A stretch of DNA of 64,000 bases from assembly GCF_018860765.1 (NCBI RefSeq), contig NZ_JAHKPV010000008.1, positions 62,001 through 126,000 on the forward strand, read 5' to 3'. The stretch is from Marinobacter salexigens (GTDB taxonomy: Bacteria > Pseudomonadota > Gammaproteobacteria > Pseudomonadales > Oleiphilaceae). The translations under genes were made by a program, and so were the position numbers. Positions 19,341-31,349 of this stretch are shown piece by piece. How positions within the stretch are numbered: the stretch's first letter is position 1; each line of letters opens with the position of its first letter. The notes beneath the pieces were generated by a model. That model was not told the DNA's origin, made no database searches, and worked only from the letters and a program-made list of their open reading frames with translations.

Positions 19341-21113
19341 ATGTCTAACATTAAGACCATGTCGTACGACGCCATTGTAATCGGCGGCGGTGGTGCCGGT
19401 ATGCGAGCGGCCCTGCAGTTGACCGAATCTGGCGTTAAAACTGCATGTATCACAAAAGTATTTCCTACTCGTTCGCACACAGTTTCCGCTCAGGGTGGTA
19501 TTACCTGTGCGATTGCGAGCGCTGACCCCAATGATGACTGGCGCTGGCATATGTACGACACCGTAAAAGGGTCCGACTACATTGCCGACCAAGACGCTGT
19601 TGAGTACATGTGTTCTGTGGGGCCGCAGGCTGTTTTTGAACTTGAGCATATGGGTTTGCCTTTCTCCCGTACTGAGCAGGGCCGTATCTACCAGCGCCCG
19701 TTCGGTGGCCAGTCCAAAGGTCCGGACAATCCCACTCAGGCTGCACGTACCTGCGCTGCGGCTGACCGCACCGGTCACGCGTTGCTGCACACCCTGTATC
19801 AGGCAAATCTTAAAGGTGGCACTACCTTCCTGAACGAGTGGTACGCGGTTGATTTGGTAAAGAACAGCAAGAACGAAGTTGTTGGTGTTGTTGCCATTGA
19901 AATCGAAACTGGCGAAGTGGCTTACATCAAGTCCAAAGCTACGGTTCTTGCTACCGGTGGTGCGGGTCGTATATATGCTTCCACAACGAACGCGTTGATC
20001 AATACCGGCGACGGTATTGGTATGGCTCTGCGTGCGGGCTTCCCGATGCAGGATATGGAAATGTGGCAGTTCCACCCAACGGGCATATACGGTGCCGGTA
20101 CGCTGGTAACCGAAGGTTGCCGGGGTGAGGGCGGTTACCTGATCAACTCCGAAGGGGAGCGCTTCATGGAGCGTTATGCTCCTAACGCGAAAGATCTGGC
20201 TGGCCGTGATGTTGTTGCGCGTTCCATGGTTATCGAGATTCTTGAAGGTCGCGGTTGTGGCCCAGACAAAGATCACGTGTTGCTGAAACTGGATCATCTA
20301 GGTGAAGAAACCCTGAACCTGCGTTTGCCCGGTATCTGTGAACTGTCTCGTACATTTGCCCACGTTGACCCTGTTAAAGAGCCGGTCCCGGTTGTTCCCA
20401 CGTGTCATTACATGATGGGCGGTGTTCCCACGAACGTCGGTGGTCAGGCATTGACCCAAGATGAAAATGGTAACGATCAGCCAATCCCGGGCCTGTTCGC
20501 GTGTGGTGAGGCCGCGTGCGTTTCAGTTCACGGTGCGAACCGCCTCGGTGGCAACTCGCTACTGGATCTTGTTGTTTTCGGTCGTGCGGCTGGCCTGCAC
20601 ATTGAAGAGCAGTTGCGCGGAGGCTTTGAGACCGACGGTGCAACCGAAGAAGACATTAAGCGAGCCATGGCTCGGCTCGACCGTCTGAATAGCACTTCAG
20701 AAGGTGAAAGTGTTGCCGAGGTCCGCAAGGATTTGCAGAACTGCATGCAGCTTTACTTCGGGGTGTTCCGTGACGGCAAGAGCATGGAAGAAGGCCTGAA
20801 AAAGCTGGAGGCTATTGGTGAGCGAGTACGTAATACCAAGCTGACCGATACCAGCAACGCGTTTAACACTGCGCGTATTGAGGCTTTGGAGTTGGATAAC
20901 CTGTTTGAAGTTGCGCAGGCAACGGCAATCGCGGCAAATGAACGTAAAGAGAGCCGTGGCGCCCATGCTCGCAATGACTTCACCGAGCGTGATGACGAGA
21001 ACTGGCTAAAGCATTCGCTCTACTTCCCGCTGGACAGGCGTATCGGTAAGCGAGATGTTAACTTTTCGCCGAAAACCGTCGAAACCTTCCAACCAAAAGT
21101 CCGGACTTATTAA
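19341..21113 (+). CDS. sdhA: Succinate dehydrogenase flavoprotein subunit
   Basis: A 590-residue FAD subunit that oxidises succinate to fumarate. The FAD loop is [12 protein letters not shown]. The covalent flavin His lies in [11 protein letters not shown], and active-site residues include [19 protein letters not shown] and CHYMMGG. It follows sdhD by 3 bp. Codon use is notably biased, as in highly expressed genes. The 344-codon antisense frame across it is a shadow of this bias. Confidence 0.98.
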   Translation: MSNIKTMSYDAIVIGGGGAGMRAALQLTESGVKTACITKVFPTRSHTVSAQGGITCAIASADPNDDWRWHMYDTVKGSDYIADQDAVEYMCSVGPQAVFELEHMGLPFSRTEQGRIYQRPFGGQSKGPDNPTQAARTCAAADRTGHALLHTLYQANLKGGTTFLNEWYAVDLVKNSKNEVVGVVAIEIETGEVAYIKSKATVLATGGAGRIYASTTNALINTGDGIGMALRAGFPMQDMEMWQFHPTGIYGAGTLVTEGCRGEGGYLINSEGERFMERYAPNAKDLAGRDVVARSMVIEILEGRGCGPDKDHVLLKLDHLGEETLNLRLPGICELSRTFAHVDPVKEPVPVVPTCHYMMGGVPTNVGGQALTQDENGNDQPIPGLFACGEAACVSVHGANRLGGNSLLDLVVFGRAAGLHIEEQLRGGFETDGATEEDIKRAMARLDRLNSTSEGESVAEVRKDLQNCMQLYFGVFRDGKSMEEGLKKLEAIGERVRNTKLTDTSNAFNTARIEALELDNLFEVAQATAIAANERKESRGAHARNDFTERDDENWLKHSLYFPLDRRIGKRDVNFSPKTVETFQPKVRTY

Positions 21114-21127
21114 GGGGAACGTACATT

Positions 21128-21832
21128 ATGTTGGTAAGTCTATACCGTTATAACCCGGAAACTGACAGCGCCCCATACATGCAGGACGTTGAAGTCGAGC
21201 TTCCGGCAGGAAAGGATCTGATGGTTCTTGATGTGCTTAACCTCATCAAGGAGAAGGACTCGTCCATGGCCTATCGCCGCTCATGCCGTGAAGGTGTGTG
21301 TGGCTCTGATGGCATGAATATGAACGGTAAGAACGGCCTGGCATGCATTACGCCTATGTCGCAAGTCGTTAAGAATGGCAAGCTGGTGCTGCGTCCGCTG
21401 CCGGGCCTGCCGGTTATACGCGACTTGGTCGTAGACATGAGCCTGTTTTACAAGCAGTACGAAAAGATTATGCCGTACCTTGTAAATAACACGCCTGCGC
21501 CTGCTATCGAGCGTTTGCAGTCACCGGAAGACCGGGAAAAGCTGGATGGTTTGTACGAGTGCATTCTGTGTGCATGCTGCTCAACCTCTTGCCCGTCATT
21601 TTGGTGGAATCCGGACAAGTTTATTGGTCCTGCTGGGCTGTTGCAGGCCTACCGCTTTCTTGCGGATAGTCGCGACACGGCTCAAGCAGAGCGCCTTGCC
21701 GATTTGGACGACCCGTTCAGTGTGTTCCGTTGCAGGGGCATTATGAACTGTGTCAGCGTTTGCCCGAAAGGCCTCAACCCAACAAGGGCAATCGGCCACA
21801 TCAGAAATCTTTTGTTGCATAGAGCCACTTAA
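21128..21832 (+). CDS. sdhB: Succinate dehydrogenase iron-sulfur subunit
   Basis: A 234-residue electron-transfer subunit. The [2Fe-2S] cysteines lie in SCREGVCGSDGMNMNGKNGLAC. The [4Fe-4S] and [3Fe-4S] ligands lie in CILCACCSTSCPSFWW and CRGIMNCVSVCPKGLNP. It passes electrons from FAD to ubiquinone. It ends the sdhCDAB group; sucA follows after a 314-bp spacer. Confidence 0.97.
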   Translation: MLVSLYRYNPETDSAPYMQDVEVELPAGKDLMVLDVLNLIKEKDSSMAYRRSCREGVCGSDGMNMNGKNGLACITPMSQVVKNGKLVLRPLPGLPVIRDLVVDMSLFYKQYEKIMPYLVNNTPAPAIERLQSPEDREKLDGLYECILCACCSTSCPSFWWNPDKFIGPAGLLQAYRFLADSRDTAQAERLADLDDPFSVFRCRGIMNCVSVCPKGLNPTRAIGHIRNLLLHRAT

Positions 21833-22146
21833 GCGGCAGGATTTCAGGCAGGCGCTATACTGATCTGAACAGGTTGGAACCCCGGAAGGCCTCGCATTTT
21901 TGCGGGGCCTTCAACCAAAGGCTTATAGTCAAAGGTCTTACCCGGGTGCACACTACGCAAGCCGTAGCGGGAACCCTTCAGGTTTTCTTGCGGCGTTGCG
22001 GAATACAAAAATCATTGGGGAACGGAAAACATCCATGTTGGATGTGGTGGCCACAGTCGATCCCGTAAAAACCCGTATTGACTGATAGTTACCCCTGGCC
22101 GACCATACTTGGCTCCCCCGCACCAGCCCAAGGTGAGCTATTCAAA
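21833..22146. other. 314-bp sdhB-sucA spacer with a strong stem-loop
   Basis: No convincing gene. A GC-rich hairpin occupies 21885-21912 (GAAGGCCTCGC, loop ATTTTT, GCGGGGCCTTC). No T tract follows it on the plus strand. It may be an mRNA stability element, an attenuator or part of a structured sucA leader. TATACT at 21856-21861 lacks a good -35. Confidence 0.5.
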
Positions 22147-24984
22147 ATGCAAGAAAGCATGATGGAGCAGTTATGGCAGACGTCCCACTTGCAAGGTGGA
22201 AATCTGGCCTATGTTGAACAGCTTTTTGAAACCTACCTGACAGATCCAAATGCCGTTCCCGAAGAGTGGCGCAGTTATTTTGACAAACTTCCAAGCGTTG
22301 ATGGCTATCAGGGCCGAGACGTTATTCACTCTTCGATCCGCGAGCAGTTTGAACACATTTCCCGCAATCAGCGTTTTCTCGCAAATAACGGCGTGCCTGT
22401 TAGTGCTACGTCGGACGCTGATAAAAAGCAGATCCGTGTTCTGCAGCTTATCAACGCTTACCGTTTCCGTGGTCATCAGGAAGCAAAGCTTGATCCGCTC
22501 GGTGTTTGGCAGCGTCCAAAGGTAGAAGATCTCGATTTGTCATTTCATGATTTGTCAGAATCAGATCGTGATCTGGAGTTCCAAACAGGTTCCCTGAGCT
22601 TTGGCTCGGAAACCATGAAGCTTGGCGACATATACGACGGACTGCGCGATACATATTGCGGCAGCGTCGGCGCCGAGTACATGCACATAGTTGATACCCG
22701 TATCAAACGCTGGTTTCAGCAGCGCATGGAGCCTGTCCGTTCCGAGCCTGGCTTCGAGGCAAAAACCCGAACTCATATCCTTGAACGCCTAACGGCAGCG
22801 GAGGGCCTTGAAAAATATCTTGGCTCTCGCTATCCAGGTGTTAAACGTTTCGGACTTGAAGGCGGTGAGAGCCTTATTCCGTGTATGGACGAGCTTATTC
22901 AGCGTGCCGGTCATTATGGTGCCAAAGAGATCGTTGTCGGCATGGCACACCGTGGTCGCCTCAATGTTCTGGTTAACACTTTGGGCAAGAATCCCAAGGA
23001 ATTGTTTGACGAGTTCGAAGGCAAGCGACTAGCCGATTCGGGTTCCGGTGATGTTAAATATCACCAAGGCTTCTCCTCCAACGTTATGACCGATGGTGGT
23101 GAGGTGCATCTGGCAATGGCGTTCAACCCGTCCCATCTGGAAATTGTATCTCCGGTGGTAGAAGGTTCTGTGCGAGCTCGCCAGACCCGTCGTTCAGACA
23201 CTGAAGGCAATCAGGTTGTTCCGGTCATCATGCACGGTGATGCGGCCTTTGCCGGTCAGGGCGTGGTAATGGAAACCTTCCAAATGTCCCAGACCCGTGG
23301 TTTCGGGGTGGGCGGCACCATTCATATTGTTATCAATAATCAGGTTGGCTTTACCACCAGCAAACAGGAAGACGCCCGCTCTACCGAGTATTGCACGGAC
23401 ATCGCCAAGATGGTTCAGGCACCGATACTCCACGTTAACGCAGACGACCCGGATGCCGTCGTTTTTGTAACTCAAATGGCGATGGACTATCGCAACGAGT
23501 TTAAGGGCGACGTGGTTATCGACCTTGTTTGTTATCGTCGTCGCGGGCACAACGAGGCAGATGAGCCTGCCGCGACCCAGCCGATGATGTATCAAGAAAT
23601 ACGTAAGCTGAAAACAACGCGTACCTTGTATGCAGAGAGACTTATTGCTGCTGGCGTGGTGACCGAAGATGACGTCAAGCAGATGGAAAACGAATACCGT
23701 GATGCGCTAGATAATGGTGAGCACGTGGTTAAGTCGCTGGTTAAAGAGCCTAATAAAGACCTCTACGTTGACTGGGCTCCGTATCTTGGTCACGCATGGA
23801 CTGCCAAGTGCAAATCCAGCGTTCCACTGAAAACCATTCAGAAGCTGGGTAAGAAACTGACTCAGGTACCTGAAGGGTTTAGTATTCAGCGTCAGGTTTC
23901 CAAGATTGTTACTGACCGTGAGAAAATGACGGCTGGCGCACTCCCGATCAACTGGGGCTATGGCGAGATCATGGCTTACGCAACCTTGTTGAACGAGGGC
24001 CATCCCGTCCGGATCACGGGTCAAGATGTCGGGCGTGGTACTTTCTCCCACCGACATGCAGTTTTGCATAATCAAAAAGACGGCTCGAGACACATTGCGC
24101 TTGCGCAACTCTCCGATGACCAGCCGAAGTTTGAAATATACGACTCGTTGCTTTCCGAAATGGCGGTGATGGGGTTCGAGTACGGGTATTCAACAACAGC
24201 TCCGAATGCATTGGTTATCTGGGAAGCCCAGTTTGGCGATTTTGCCAACGGTGCTCAGATGGTGATCGACCAGTTCTTGACCAGTGGCGAACATAAGTGG
24301 GGGCGCCTATGCGGGCTCACTCTATTGCTGCCGCACGGCTATGAAGGGCAGGGGCCGGAACACAGTTCTGCGCGCCTAGAACGTTTCTTGCAGCTCTCTG
24401 CAGAACATAATATTCAAGTGTGCGTGCCCACAACGCCCTCGCAGGTCTTCCACATGCTTCGCCGTCAGGTGAAGCGCCCGTTGCGCAAGCCTCTGGTTGC
24501 CATCACGCCAAAGAGTTTGTTACGTCACAAGGAGGCCACGTCTGATCTGGACGACCTGACTTCAGGAACCTTCCAGACAGTGCTTCCTGAGAAAGATCTG
24601 CCGGAAGCGAAAAAAGTTACCCGAGTTATTCTTTGCAGCGGCAAGGTCTATTATGACCTTCTTGAAAAGAAGAAAACCGATGAGCGTGAAGACGTTGCGA
24701 TTGTTCGTATTGAGCAGCTGTATCCGTTCCCGGGTGAAGACTTGGATGAAACTTTGGCGCAGTATCCTAAACTTAAACATGTTGTATGGTGTCAGGAAGA
24801 GCCAATGAACCAAGGTGCCTGGTATTGTAGTCAGCACCATATGCGCAATGCTTTGCAGCGCCTGAATCCTAAACTGTACCTTCAGTATGCTGGTCGTGAC
24901 GCTTCCGCTGCTCCTGCAGCAGGACACATGTCAGTACATATTGAACAGCAGAAAAAACTTGTTAACGACGCGTTTGAAATCTGA
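22147..24984 (+). CDS. sucA: 2-oxoglutarate dehydrogenase E1 component
   Basis: A 945-residue thiamine-diphosphate decarboxylase of the 2-oxoglutarate dehydrogenase complex. Family blocks are the N-terminal NLAYVEQLFETYL (E2-binding helix), GMAHRGRLNVLVN, the ThDP/Mg motif around MHGDAAFAGQGVVMETF to INNQVGFTTS, and the C-terminal EEPMNQGAW. The ATG at 22147 is chosen because AAGGTGAG lies 9-10 bp upstream, conserved sequence (MQESMMEQLW) starts there, and the length fits. The ATG at 22078 adds 23 unlike residues. The gene heads sucAB-lpd. Confidence 0.96.
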   Translation: MQESMMEQLWQTSHLQGGNLAYVEQLFETYLTDPNAVPEEWRSYFDKLPSVDGYQGRDVIHSSIREQFEHISRNQRFLANNGVPVSATSDADKKQIRVLQLINAYRFRGHQEAKLDPLGVWQRPKVEDLDLSFHDLSESDRDLEFQTGSLSFGSETMKLGDIYDGLRDTYCGSVGAEYMHIVDTRIKRWFQQRMEPVRSEPGFEAKTRTHILERLTAAEGLEKYLGSRYPGVKRFGLEGGESLIPCMDELIQRAGHYGAKEIVVGMAHRGRLNVLVNTLGKNPKELFDEFEGKRLADSGSGDVKYHQGFSSNVMTDGGEVHLAMAFNPSHLEIVSPVVEGSVRARQTRRSDTEGNQVVPVIMHGDAAFAGQGVVMETFQMSQTRGFGVGGTIHIVINNQVGFTTSKQEDARSTEYCTDIAKMVQAPILHVNADDPDAVVFVTQMAMDYRNEFKGDVVIDLVCYRRRGHNEADEPAATQPMMYQEIRKLKTTRTLYAERLIAAGVVTEDDVKQMENEYRDALDNGEHVVKSLVKEPNKDLYVDWAPYLGHAWTAKCKSSVPLKTIQKLGKKLTQVPEGFSIQRQVSKIVTDREKMTAGALPINWGYGEIMAYATLLNEGHPVRITGQDVGRGTFSHRHAVLHNQKDGSRHIALAQLSDDQPKFEIYDSLLSEMAVMGFEYGYSTTAPNALVIWEAQFGDFANGAQMVIDQFLTSGEHKWGRLCGLTLLLPHGYEGQGPEHSSARLERFLQLSAEHNIQVCVPTTPSQVFHMLRRQVKRPLRKPLVAITPKSLLRHKEATSDLDDLTSGTFQTVLPEKDLPEAKKVTRVILCSGKVYYDLLEKKKTDEREDVAIVRIEQLYPFPGEDLDETLAQYPKLKHVVWCQEEPMNQGAWYCSQHHMRNALQRLNPKLYLQYAGRDASAAPAAGHMSVHIEQQKKLVNDAFEI

Positions 24985-25009
24985 CGAGCTACCGAACTAA
25001 GGAACTGTA

Positions 25010-26242
25010 ATGTCTACTGAGATTAAAGCCCCCGTATTCCCGGAGTCGGTCGCAGAGGGTACCGTCGCGACCTGGCACAAACAGCCGGGTGAAGCCTGTT
25101 CACGTGACGACCTGATTGTCGATATCGAAACCGACAAAGTGGTTCTTGAAGTTGTTGCCCCAGCTGACGGCGTGATTGAGGACATCCTTAAAGGTGAAGG
25201 TGATACCGTCCAAAGCGGTGAGGTCATCGGTAAGTTTAAAGAGGGTGCCGTTGGTGATTCCGGCTCCGCAGACAAGAAAGAGATCAAGGAAAGCCAGTCC
25301 GATAAGGCCGAGGCCAAAGAAGAGCAAAGCCAAGACTCTGGCGATGCAATTTTAAGCCCAGCAGCACGTAAGCTGGCGGAAGAGAATAATGTTGACCCAA
25401 GTGCAGTGAAGGGCACGGGTAAAGATGGTCGCGTAACCAAAGAAGATGTTCAGAATCATGTGGATAGCGCAAGCTCCTCAGGTGGTTCGTCAAAAGCGGC
25501 AGCTTCTTCCGCGATGCCCGAAGTAAACGTGTCTGCAGGTGAGCGGCCAGAGAAGCGCGTACCCATGACTCGCCTGCGCGCCAGCATCGCTAAGCGTCTG
25601 GTTAACGCCCAGCAAACCGCGGCCATGCTTACGACGTTCAATGAGGTCGACATGGGCCCCATTATGGAAATGCGCAAGCAGTATCAGGACAGCTTCGTAA
25701 AGCGTCACGATATCAAGCTGGGTTTCATGTCTTTCTTCGCTAAAGCCGCTACCGAAGCACTCAAACGCTTCCCTGCCGTTAACGCATCTATCGACGGGAA
25801 TGACATGGTTTACCACGGCTATCAGGATATCGGCGTTGCCGTATCTACTGATCGTGGTTTGGTTGTGCCAGTAGTTCGCGATGTTGATGCTCTAGGCCTT
25901 GCCGATATTGAGAAGAAAATCGTCGAGTACGGCACTAAGGCAAAAGGTGGCAAACTTGCGATTGAAGATATGACAGGCGGTACCTTTACCATCACTAACG
26001 GTGGTATTTTTGGTTCCCTGATTTCTACGCCGATCCTGAATCCCCCTCAAACAGCGATTCTGGGTATGCACAAAATTCAGGAGCGCCCGATGGCGGTCAA
26101 CGGCAAGGTGGAGATACGCCCGATGATGTACCTTGCGCTGTCTTATGACCACCGTATGGTCGATGGCAAGGAAGCGGTGCAGTTCCTTGTGGCCATCAAG
26201 GATATGCTTGAGGACCCAGCGCGCATTCTGCTGGACGTGTGA
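25010..26242 (+). CDS. sucB: Dihydrolipoyl succinyltransferase (E2 of 2-oxoglutarate dehydrogenase)
   Basis: A 410-residue core subunit. One lipoyl domain with Lys43 in ETDKVVLEV is followed by an acidic linker rich in Lys, Glu and Ser. Next come the E1/E3-binding peripheral domain ([20 protein letters not shown], about 115-134), a Ser/Ala linker and the catalytic domain ending [14 protein letters not shown], with active-site His and Asp. It transfers succinyl from lipoamide to CoA. It lies 25 bp after sucA. Confidence 0.97.
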   Translation: MSTEIKAPVFPESVAEGTVATWHKQPGEACSRDDLIVDIETDKVVLEVVAPADGVIEDILKGEGDTVQSGEVIGKFKEGAVGDSGSADKKEIKESQSDKAEAKEEQSQDSGDAILSPAARKLAEENNVDPSAVKGTGKDGRVTKEDVQNHVDSASSSGGSSKAAASSAMPEVNVSAGERPEKRVPMTRLRASIAKRLVNAQQTAAMLTTFNEVDMGPIMEMRKQYQDSFVKRHDIKLGFMSFFAKAATEALKRFPAVNASIDGNDMVYHGYQDIGVAVSTDRGLVVPVVRDVDALGLADIEKKIVEYGTKAKGGKLAIEDMTGGTFTITNGGIFGSLISTPILNPPQTAILGMHKIQERPMAVNGKVEIRPMMYLALSYDHRMVDGKEAVQFLVAIKDMLEDPARILLDV

Positions 26243-26247
26243 GCTGA

Positions 26248-27720
<1,473 letters not shown>

Positions 27721-27915
27721 CGCAAACTAGGAAGCGGGGGCGCATATTATGGCGCCCCTTTACTATAAAAAGAGCAGATTTCCGTTTGCGATCGTGGTGA
27801 GCTGAGGTGATCCCCTGCTCACCGAACAGAATTCGCGTATAAGACTCCCTGTCTGGGGAGAAGCGAGTTCACTTCCGTACGTGGTTATCCTCCATCAAAT
27901 AGCGGGACATTAACT
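27721..27915. other. lpd-sucC spacer with two hairpins and a possible promoter
   Basis: GGGGCGC-N8-GCGCCCC (27737-27758) is a short GC-rich hairpin with only a weak T run, perhaps a partial terminator. A second inverted repeat, GGTGAGC and GCTCACC around about 14 nt, lies near 27796-27823. TATAAG at 27838-27843 could be a -10 for sucCD. Together these suggest sucCD has its own promoter or a structured leader. Confidence 0.45.
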
Positions 27916-29082
27916 ATGAATTTGCATGAATATCAGGGCAAGCAGCTTTTTGCTGAATATGGCCTGCCCGTATCCCAAGGCATTGCCTGTGATACTCCGA
28001 AAGATGCGGTTGCAGCCGCTGATGAAATTGGCGGCGATGCATGGGTGGTTAAAGCTCAGGTGCACGCAGGTGGCCGTGGTAAGGCTGGCGGTGTAAAGCT
28101 GGTGAAAAGCAAAGACGAGATTCGTGAGTTTGCTGAAAAGTGGCTGGGCAAGAATCTAGTTACCTACCAGACCGATGAAAACGGTCAGCCGGTGAGCAAA
28201 ATTCTGGTAGAGTCCTTAACCGATATCGATCAGGAACTTTATTTGGGTGCGGTTGTTGACCGTGGTAGCCGTCGTATCGTCTTTATGGCCTCCACCGAAG
28301 GCGGTGTTGAGATTGAGACGGTTGCCGAGGAAACTCCGGAAAAAATCCTTCGAGCAGAGATCGATCCTTTGGTAGGCGCACAGCCATACCAAGGTCGTGA
28401 ACTGGCGTTCAAGCTTGGTCTTGAAGGTAAGCAGATTGGCCAGTTCACCAAAATTTTTATGGGTCTGGCAAAATTGTTTGAAGATCGTGACCTTGCTCTG
28501 CTGGAAATTAACCCGCTAGTTATCACCCCAGCCGGTGACTTGCACTGTCTAGACGCCAAAATTGGTGTTGATGGCAACGCACTGTATCGCCAGAAAAAGA
28601 TTCAGGAAATGCACGACCCTTCTCAGGAAGACTCCCGCGAAGCGGAGGCTGCCAAATGGGAACTCAACTATGTAGCGCTTGATGGAAACATCGGCTGCAT
28701 GGTTAACGGCGCCGGCCTTGCCATGGGAACCATGGATATTATCAAGCTCTCCGGTGGTCGTCCCGCCAACTTCCTGGACGTTGGTGGCGGCGCAACCAAG
28801 GAGCGCGTTTCAGAAGCGTTTAAGATCATTCTTTCCGACGACGCAGTACAAGCCGTTCTGGTAAACATTTTCGGTGGTATTGTGCGTTGTGACATGATCG
28901 CTGAAGGCATTATTGGTGCGGTTAAAGAAGTAGGTGTTAAGGTTCCTGTGGTTGTGCGTCTTGAAGGTAACAACGCTGAGAAAGGCACCAAGGTTCTTGC
29001 TGAAAGTGGCCTGAACATTATCGCCGCCACCAGTCTGGCGGATGCTGCAGAGCAAGTTGTTAAAGCCGCAGGGGGTAAATAA
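27916..29082 (+). CDS. sucC: Succinyl-CoA synthetase beta subunit
   Basis: A 388-residue ATP-grasp subunit beginning [16 protein letters not shown]. Nucleotide and Mg binding residues lie in [18 protein letters not shown] and LEINPLV. The C-terminal CoA-ligase-like domain has GGGATKERV and [10 protein letters not shown]. With SucD it converts succinyl-CoA to succinate with ATP or GTP formation. Its TAA overlaps the sucD ATG by one base. Confidence 0.98.
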   Translation: MNLHEYQGKQLFAEYGLPVSQGIACDTPKDAVAAADEIGGDAWVVKAQVHAGGRGKAGGVKLVKSKDEIREFAEKWLGKNLVTYQTDENGQPVSKILVESLTDIDQELYLGAVVDRGSRRIVFMASTEGGVEIETVAEETPEKILRAEIDPLVGAQPYQGRELAFKLGLEGKQIGQFTKIFMGLAKLFEDRDLALLEINPLVITPAGDLHCLDAKIGVDGNALYRQKKIQEMHDPSQEDSREAEAAKWELNYVALDGNIGCMVNGAGLAMGTMDIIKLSGGRPANFLDVGGGATKERVSEAFKIILSDDAVQAVLVNIFGGIVRCDMIAEGIIGAVKEVGVKVPVVVRLEGNNAEKGTKVLAESGLNIIAATSLADAAEQVVKAAGGK

Positions 29083-29954
29083 TGAGCATCCTGATCAATA
29101 AAGACACCAAAGTTATCTGCCAAGGCTTTACCGGCGCACAGGGTACCTTTCACTCTGAACAGGCTATTGAATACGGCACTAAAATGGTTGGTGGCGTAAG
29201 CCCAGGTAAGGGTGGCACTGAACATTTGGGGTTGCCAGTATTCAATACCGTGCGTGAAGCAGTAGAACAAACCGGAGCTCAGGCTACCGTAATCTACGTT
29301 CCTGCACCCTTCTGTAAAGACGCGATCATTGAAGCGGCTGATGCGGGCCTTGAACTGATTGTGTGCATCACAGAAGGCATTCCGACCATCGATATGCTGT
29401 ACGCCAAAGAATATGTTGATCGCAAAGGCGTTCGCATGATCGGTCCCAACTGCCCGGGCGTCATCACGCCGGGTGAGTGCAAGATCGGTATCATGCCAGG
29501 GCATATCCATAAGCCTGGTAAAGTCGGTATCGTATCTCGTTCCGGTACCCTGACTTACGAAGCGGTCAAGCAGACCACCGATTTTGGCTATGGTCAGTCT
29601 ACCTGTGTGGGCATCGGTGGTGATCCGATTCCGGGTTCCAACTTCATCGATATCCTCCAGTTGCTGCAGAATGATCCGCAGACAGAAGCGATTGTGATGA
29701 TTGGTGAGATCGGCGGTACCGCTGAAGAAGAAGCGGCTGCTTTCATCAAAGAAAATGTCACTAAGCCAGTGGTTGCCTACATTGCCGGTGTTACAGCACC
29801 TCCAGGCAAGCGTATGGGCCACGCCGGCGCTATCATCTCTGGTGGTAAAGGCACAGCGGACGAAAAGTTCGCAGCTCTGAACGATGCCGGTGTGAAAACC
29901 GTGCGCAGTTTGGCCGAGATTGGCAAGGCTCTGAAGGAAGTAACTGGCTGGTAA
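29082..29954 (+). CDS. sucD: Succinyl-CoA synthetase alpha subunit
   Basis: A 290-residue subunit with a CoA-binding Rossmann domain ([17 protein letters not shown]). The phosphohistidine is His247 in [14 protein letters not shown]. Translation is coupled to sucC by a 1-bp overlap. A strong terminator ends the cluster. The 433-codon antisense frame over sucCD is a shadow. Confidence 0.98.
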   Translation: MSILINKDTKVICQGFTGAQGTFHSEQAIEYGTKMVGGVSPGKGGTEHLGLPVFNTVREAVEQTGAQATVIYVPAPFCKDAIIEAADAGLELIVCITEGIPTIDMLYAKEYVDRKGVRMIGPNCPGVITPGECKIGIMPGHIHKPGKVGIVSRSGTLTYEAVKQTTDFGYGQSTCVGIGGDPIPGSNFIDILQLLQNDPQTEAIVMIGEIGGTAEEEAAAFIKENVTKPVVAYIAGVTAPPGKRMGHAGAIISGGKGTADEKFAALNDAGVKTVRSLAEIGKALKEVTGW

Positions 29955-29970
29955 GCTAGTTTCTTTCAAT

Positions 29971-30006
29971 AAAACCCCCGTTTCTGTTCTGCAGAGCGGG
30001 GGTTTT
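29971..30006 (+). terminator. Rho-independent terminator of the suc cluster
   Basis: AAAACCCCCG and CGGGGGTTTTTT form the stem around a 16-nt loop, 17 bp after the sucD stop. Confidence 0.85.
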
Positions 30007-30073
30007 TTATTTATAATGCTGGGTCGCCTCGTTTAGTATGGGCGCATTCCATTTAAAAGAAGGAGTTTGTGCT

Positions 30074-31288
30074 TTGAGTTCAGTAGATTCCCAGCAACGG
30101 GTTTTGTCCGGTATGCGTCCCACCGGCAAGCTTCACCTTGGCCACTATCACGGTGTGCTGAAAAACTGGGTGAAACTCCAGCACGAATTTGAGTGCTTCT
30201 TCTTCATTGCCGACTGGCATGCCCTGACCACGCAATACGATGATCCGTCTGGTATTGAGCAAAGTGTCTGGGATATGGTAATTGATTGGTTGGCGTCAGG
30301 GGTTAACCCTGGTTCCTCCACTATGTTTATCCAGTCTCAGGTACCTGAACACGCAGAATTGCATCTGCTTCTGTCCATGATCACACCGCTGGGCTGGCTG
30401 GAGCGCATTCCCACTTATAAGGATCAGCAGGAAAAGCTGCGGGAAAAGGACCTAGCAACTTACGGGTTCCTAGGCTATCCATTGCTTCAGACCGCCGACA
30501 TATTGATGTATCGCGCAGGTAAAGTGCCTGTGGGTGCCGACCAGGTTTCTCACGTTGAAATCACCCGGGAGATCGCTCGCCGGTTCAACCATATTTACGG
30601 TCGCGAGCCCGGTTTTGAGGAACAGGCGGAATCAGCCATCGTGAAGATGGGCAAGAAAAACGCCAAGCTTTATCGCACCCTCAAAAAGCGCTATCAGGAA
30701 GAGGGCGACATGGAGGCGCTGGAAACTGCCCGTGCCTTGCTAATGGAGCAGCAAAATATTTCCCTTGGGGATCGTGAGCGCCTATACGGTTTCATCGAGG
30801 GAGGCGGCAAGATTATATTGCCTGAGCCTCAGCCTCTGCTAACACCGGAGTCGAAAATGCCTGGGCTGGATGGGCAAAAGATGTCCAAATCCTATAATAA
30901 CTATATTGGTTTGCGGGAAGAGCCGGATAGTGTGGCGCAGAAAGTTCGCACCATGCAGACCGACCCACAGAGAGTTCGCCGTACAGATCCGGGAGAGCCT
31001 GAGAAATGCCCGGTGTGGGGGCTCCACAAAGTTTATTCGGATGAAACCACCAAAGAGTGGGTTCAGACTGGGTGTCGCAGTGCCGGTATAGGCTGTCTTG
31101 ACTGCAAAAAGCCATTGATTGACGCAATTCTGGAAGAGCAACGTCCGTTGCGCGAAAGGGCTCTTGAATACGAAGCTAGCCCCGACCTTGTTCATTCCAT
31201 TCTTCAGGAAGGCCGTGAGCACGCGCGGGATGCGGCCAGAGATACACTTGAGGAAGTTCGGACCGCAATGGGATTGAGCTATCGATAA
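30074..31288 (+). CDS. trpS: Tryptophanyl-tRNA synthetase, long form with a four-cysteine motif
   Basis: A 404-residue class I synthetase that charges tRNA-Trp. The HIGH-type motif is LHLGHYHG and the KMSKS motif is GQKMSKSYNN. It is about 70 residues longer than the common TrpRS because of an insert before KMSKS (around residues 190-265). After KMSKS it carries Cys312, Cys334, Cys341 and Cys344 (C-x21-C-x6-C-x2-C). This is almost the C-x22-C-x6-C-x2-C cluster motif reported for Thermotoga TrpRS, which binds [4Fe-4S]. I prefer the TTG start at 30074: AGGAG is 8 bp upstream and conserved sequence starts at once. The in-frame ATG at 30038 has no such site. It is probably cotranscribed with scpA, scpB and rluB. 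Confidence 0.92.
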   Translation: MSSVDSQQRVLSGMRPTGKLHLGHYHGVLKNWVKLQHEFECFFFIADWHALTTQYDDPSGIEQSVWDMVIDWLASGVNPGSSTMFIQSQVPEHAELHLLLSMITPLGWLERIPTYKDQQEKLREKDLATYGFLGYPLLQTADILMYRAGKVPVGADQVSHVEITREIARRFNHIYGREPGFEEQAESAIVKMGKKNAKLYRTLKKRYQEEGDMEALETARALLMEQQNISLGDRERLYGFIEGGGKIILPEPQPLLTPESKMPGLDGQKMSKSYNNYIGLREEPDSVAQKVRTMQTDPQRVRRTDPGEPEKCPVWGLHKVYSDETTKEWVQTGCRSAGIGCLDCKKPLIDAILEEQRPLRERALEYEASPDLVHSILQEGREHARDAARDTLEEVRTAMGLSYR

Positions 31289-31349
31289 CCCAGATCAGAC
31301 ACCATTAGCGCGGGTATCAGGGAAGGCGGTTGTTGACCTTCCCAGTGAT

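Noticed and set aside
19263-20297. 344-codon minus-strand frame antisense to sdhD/sdhA
   Set aside because: Shadow of the highly expressed sdhA gene; composition is unlike a real protein.
21885-21912. Hairpin after sdhB as a simple terminator
   Set aside because: The sequence after it (AACCAAAGG) lacks a T tract; only the loop is T-rich.
28668-29969. 433-codon minus-strand frame antisense to sucCD
   Set aside because: It mirrors the strongly biased codon use of sucC and sucD; the protein has no family motifs and no upstream ribosome site.
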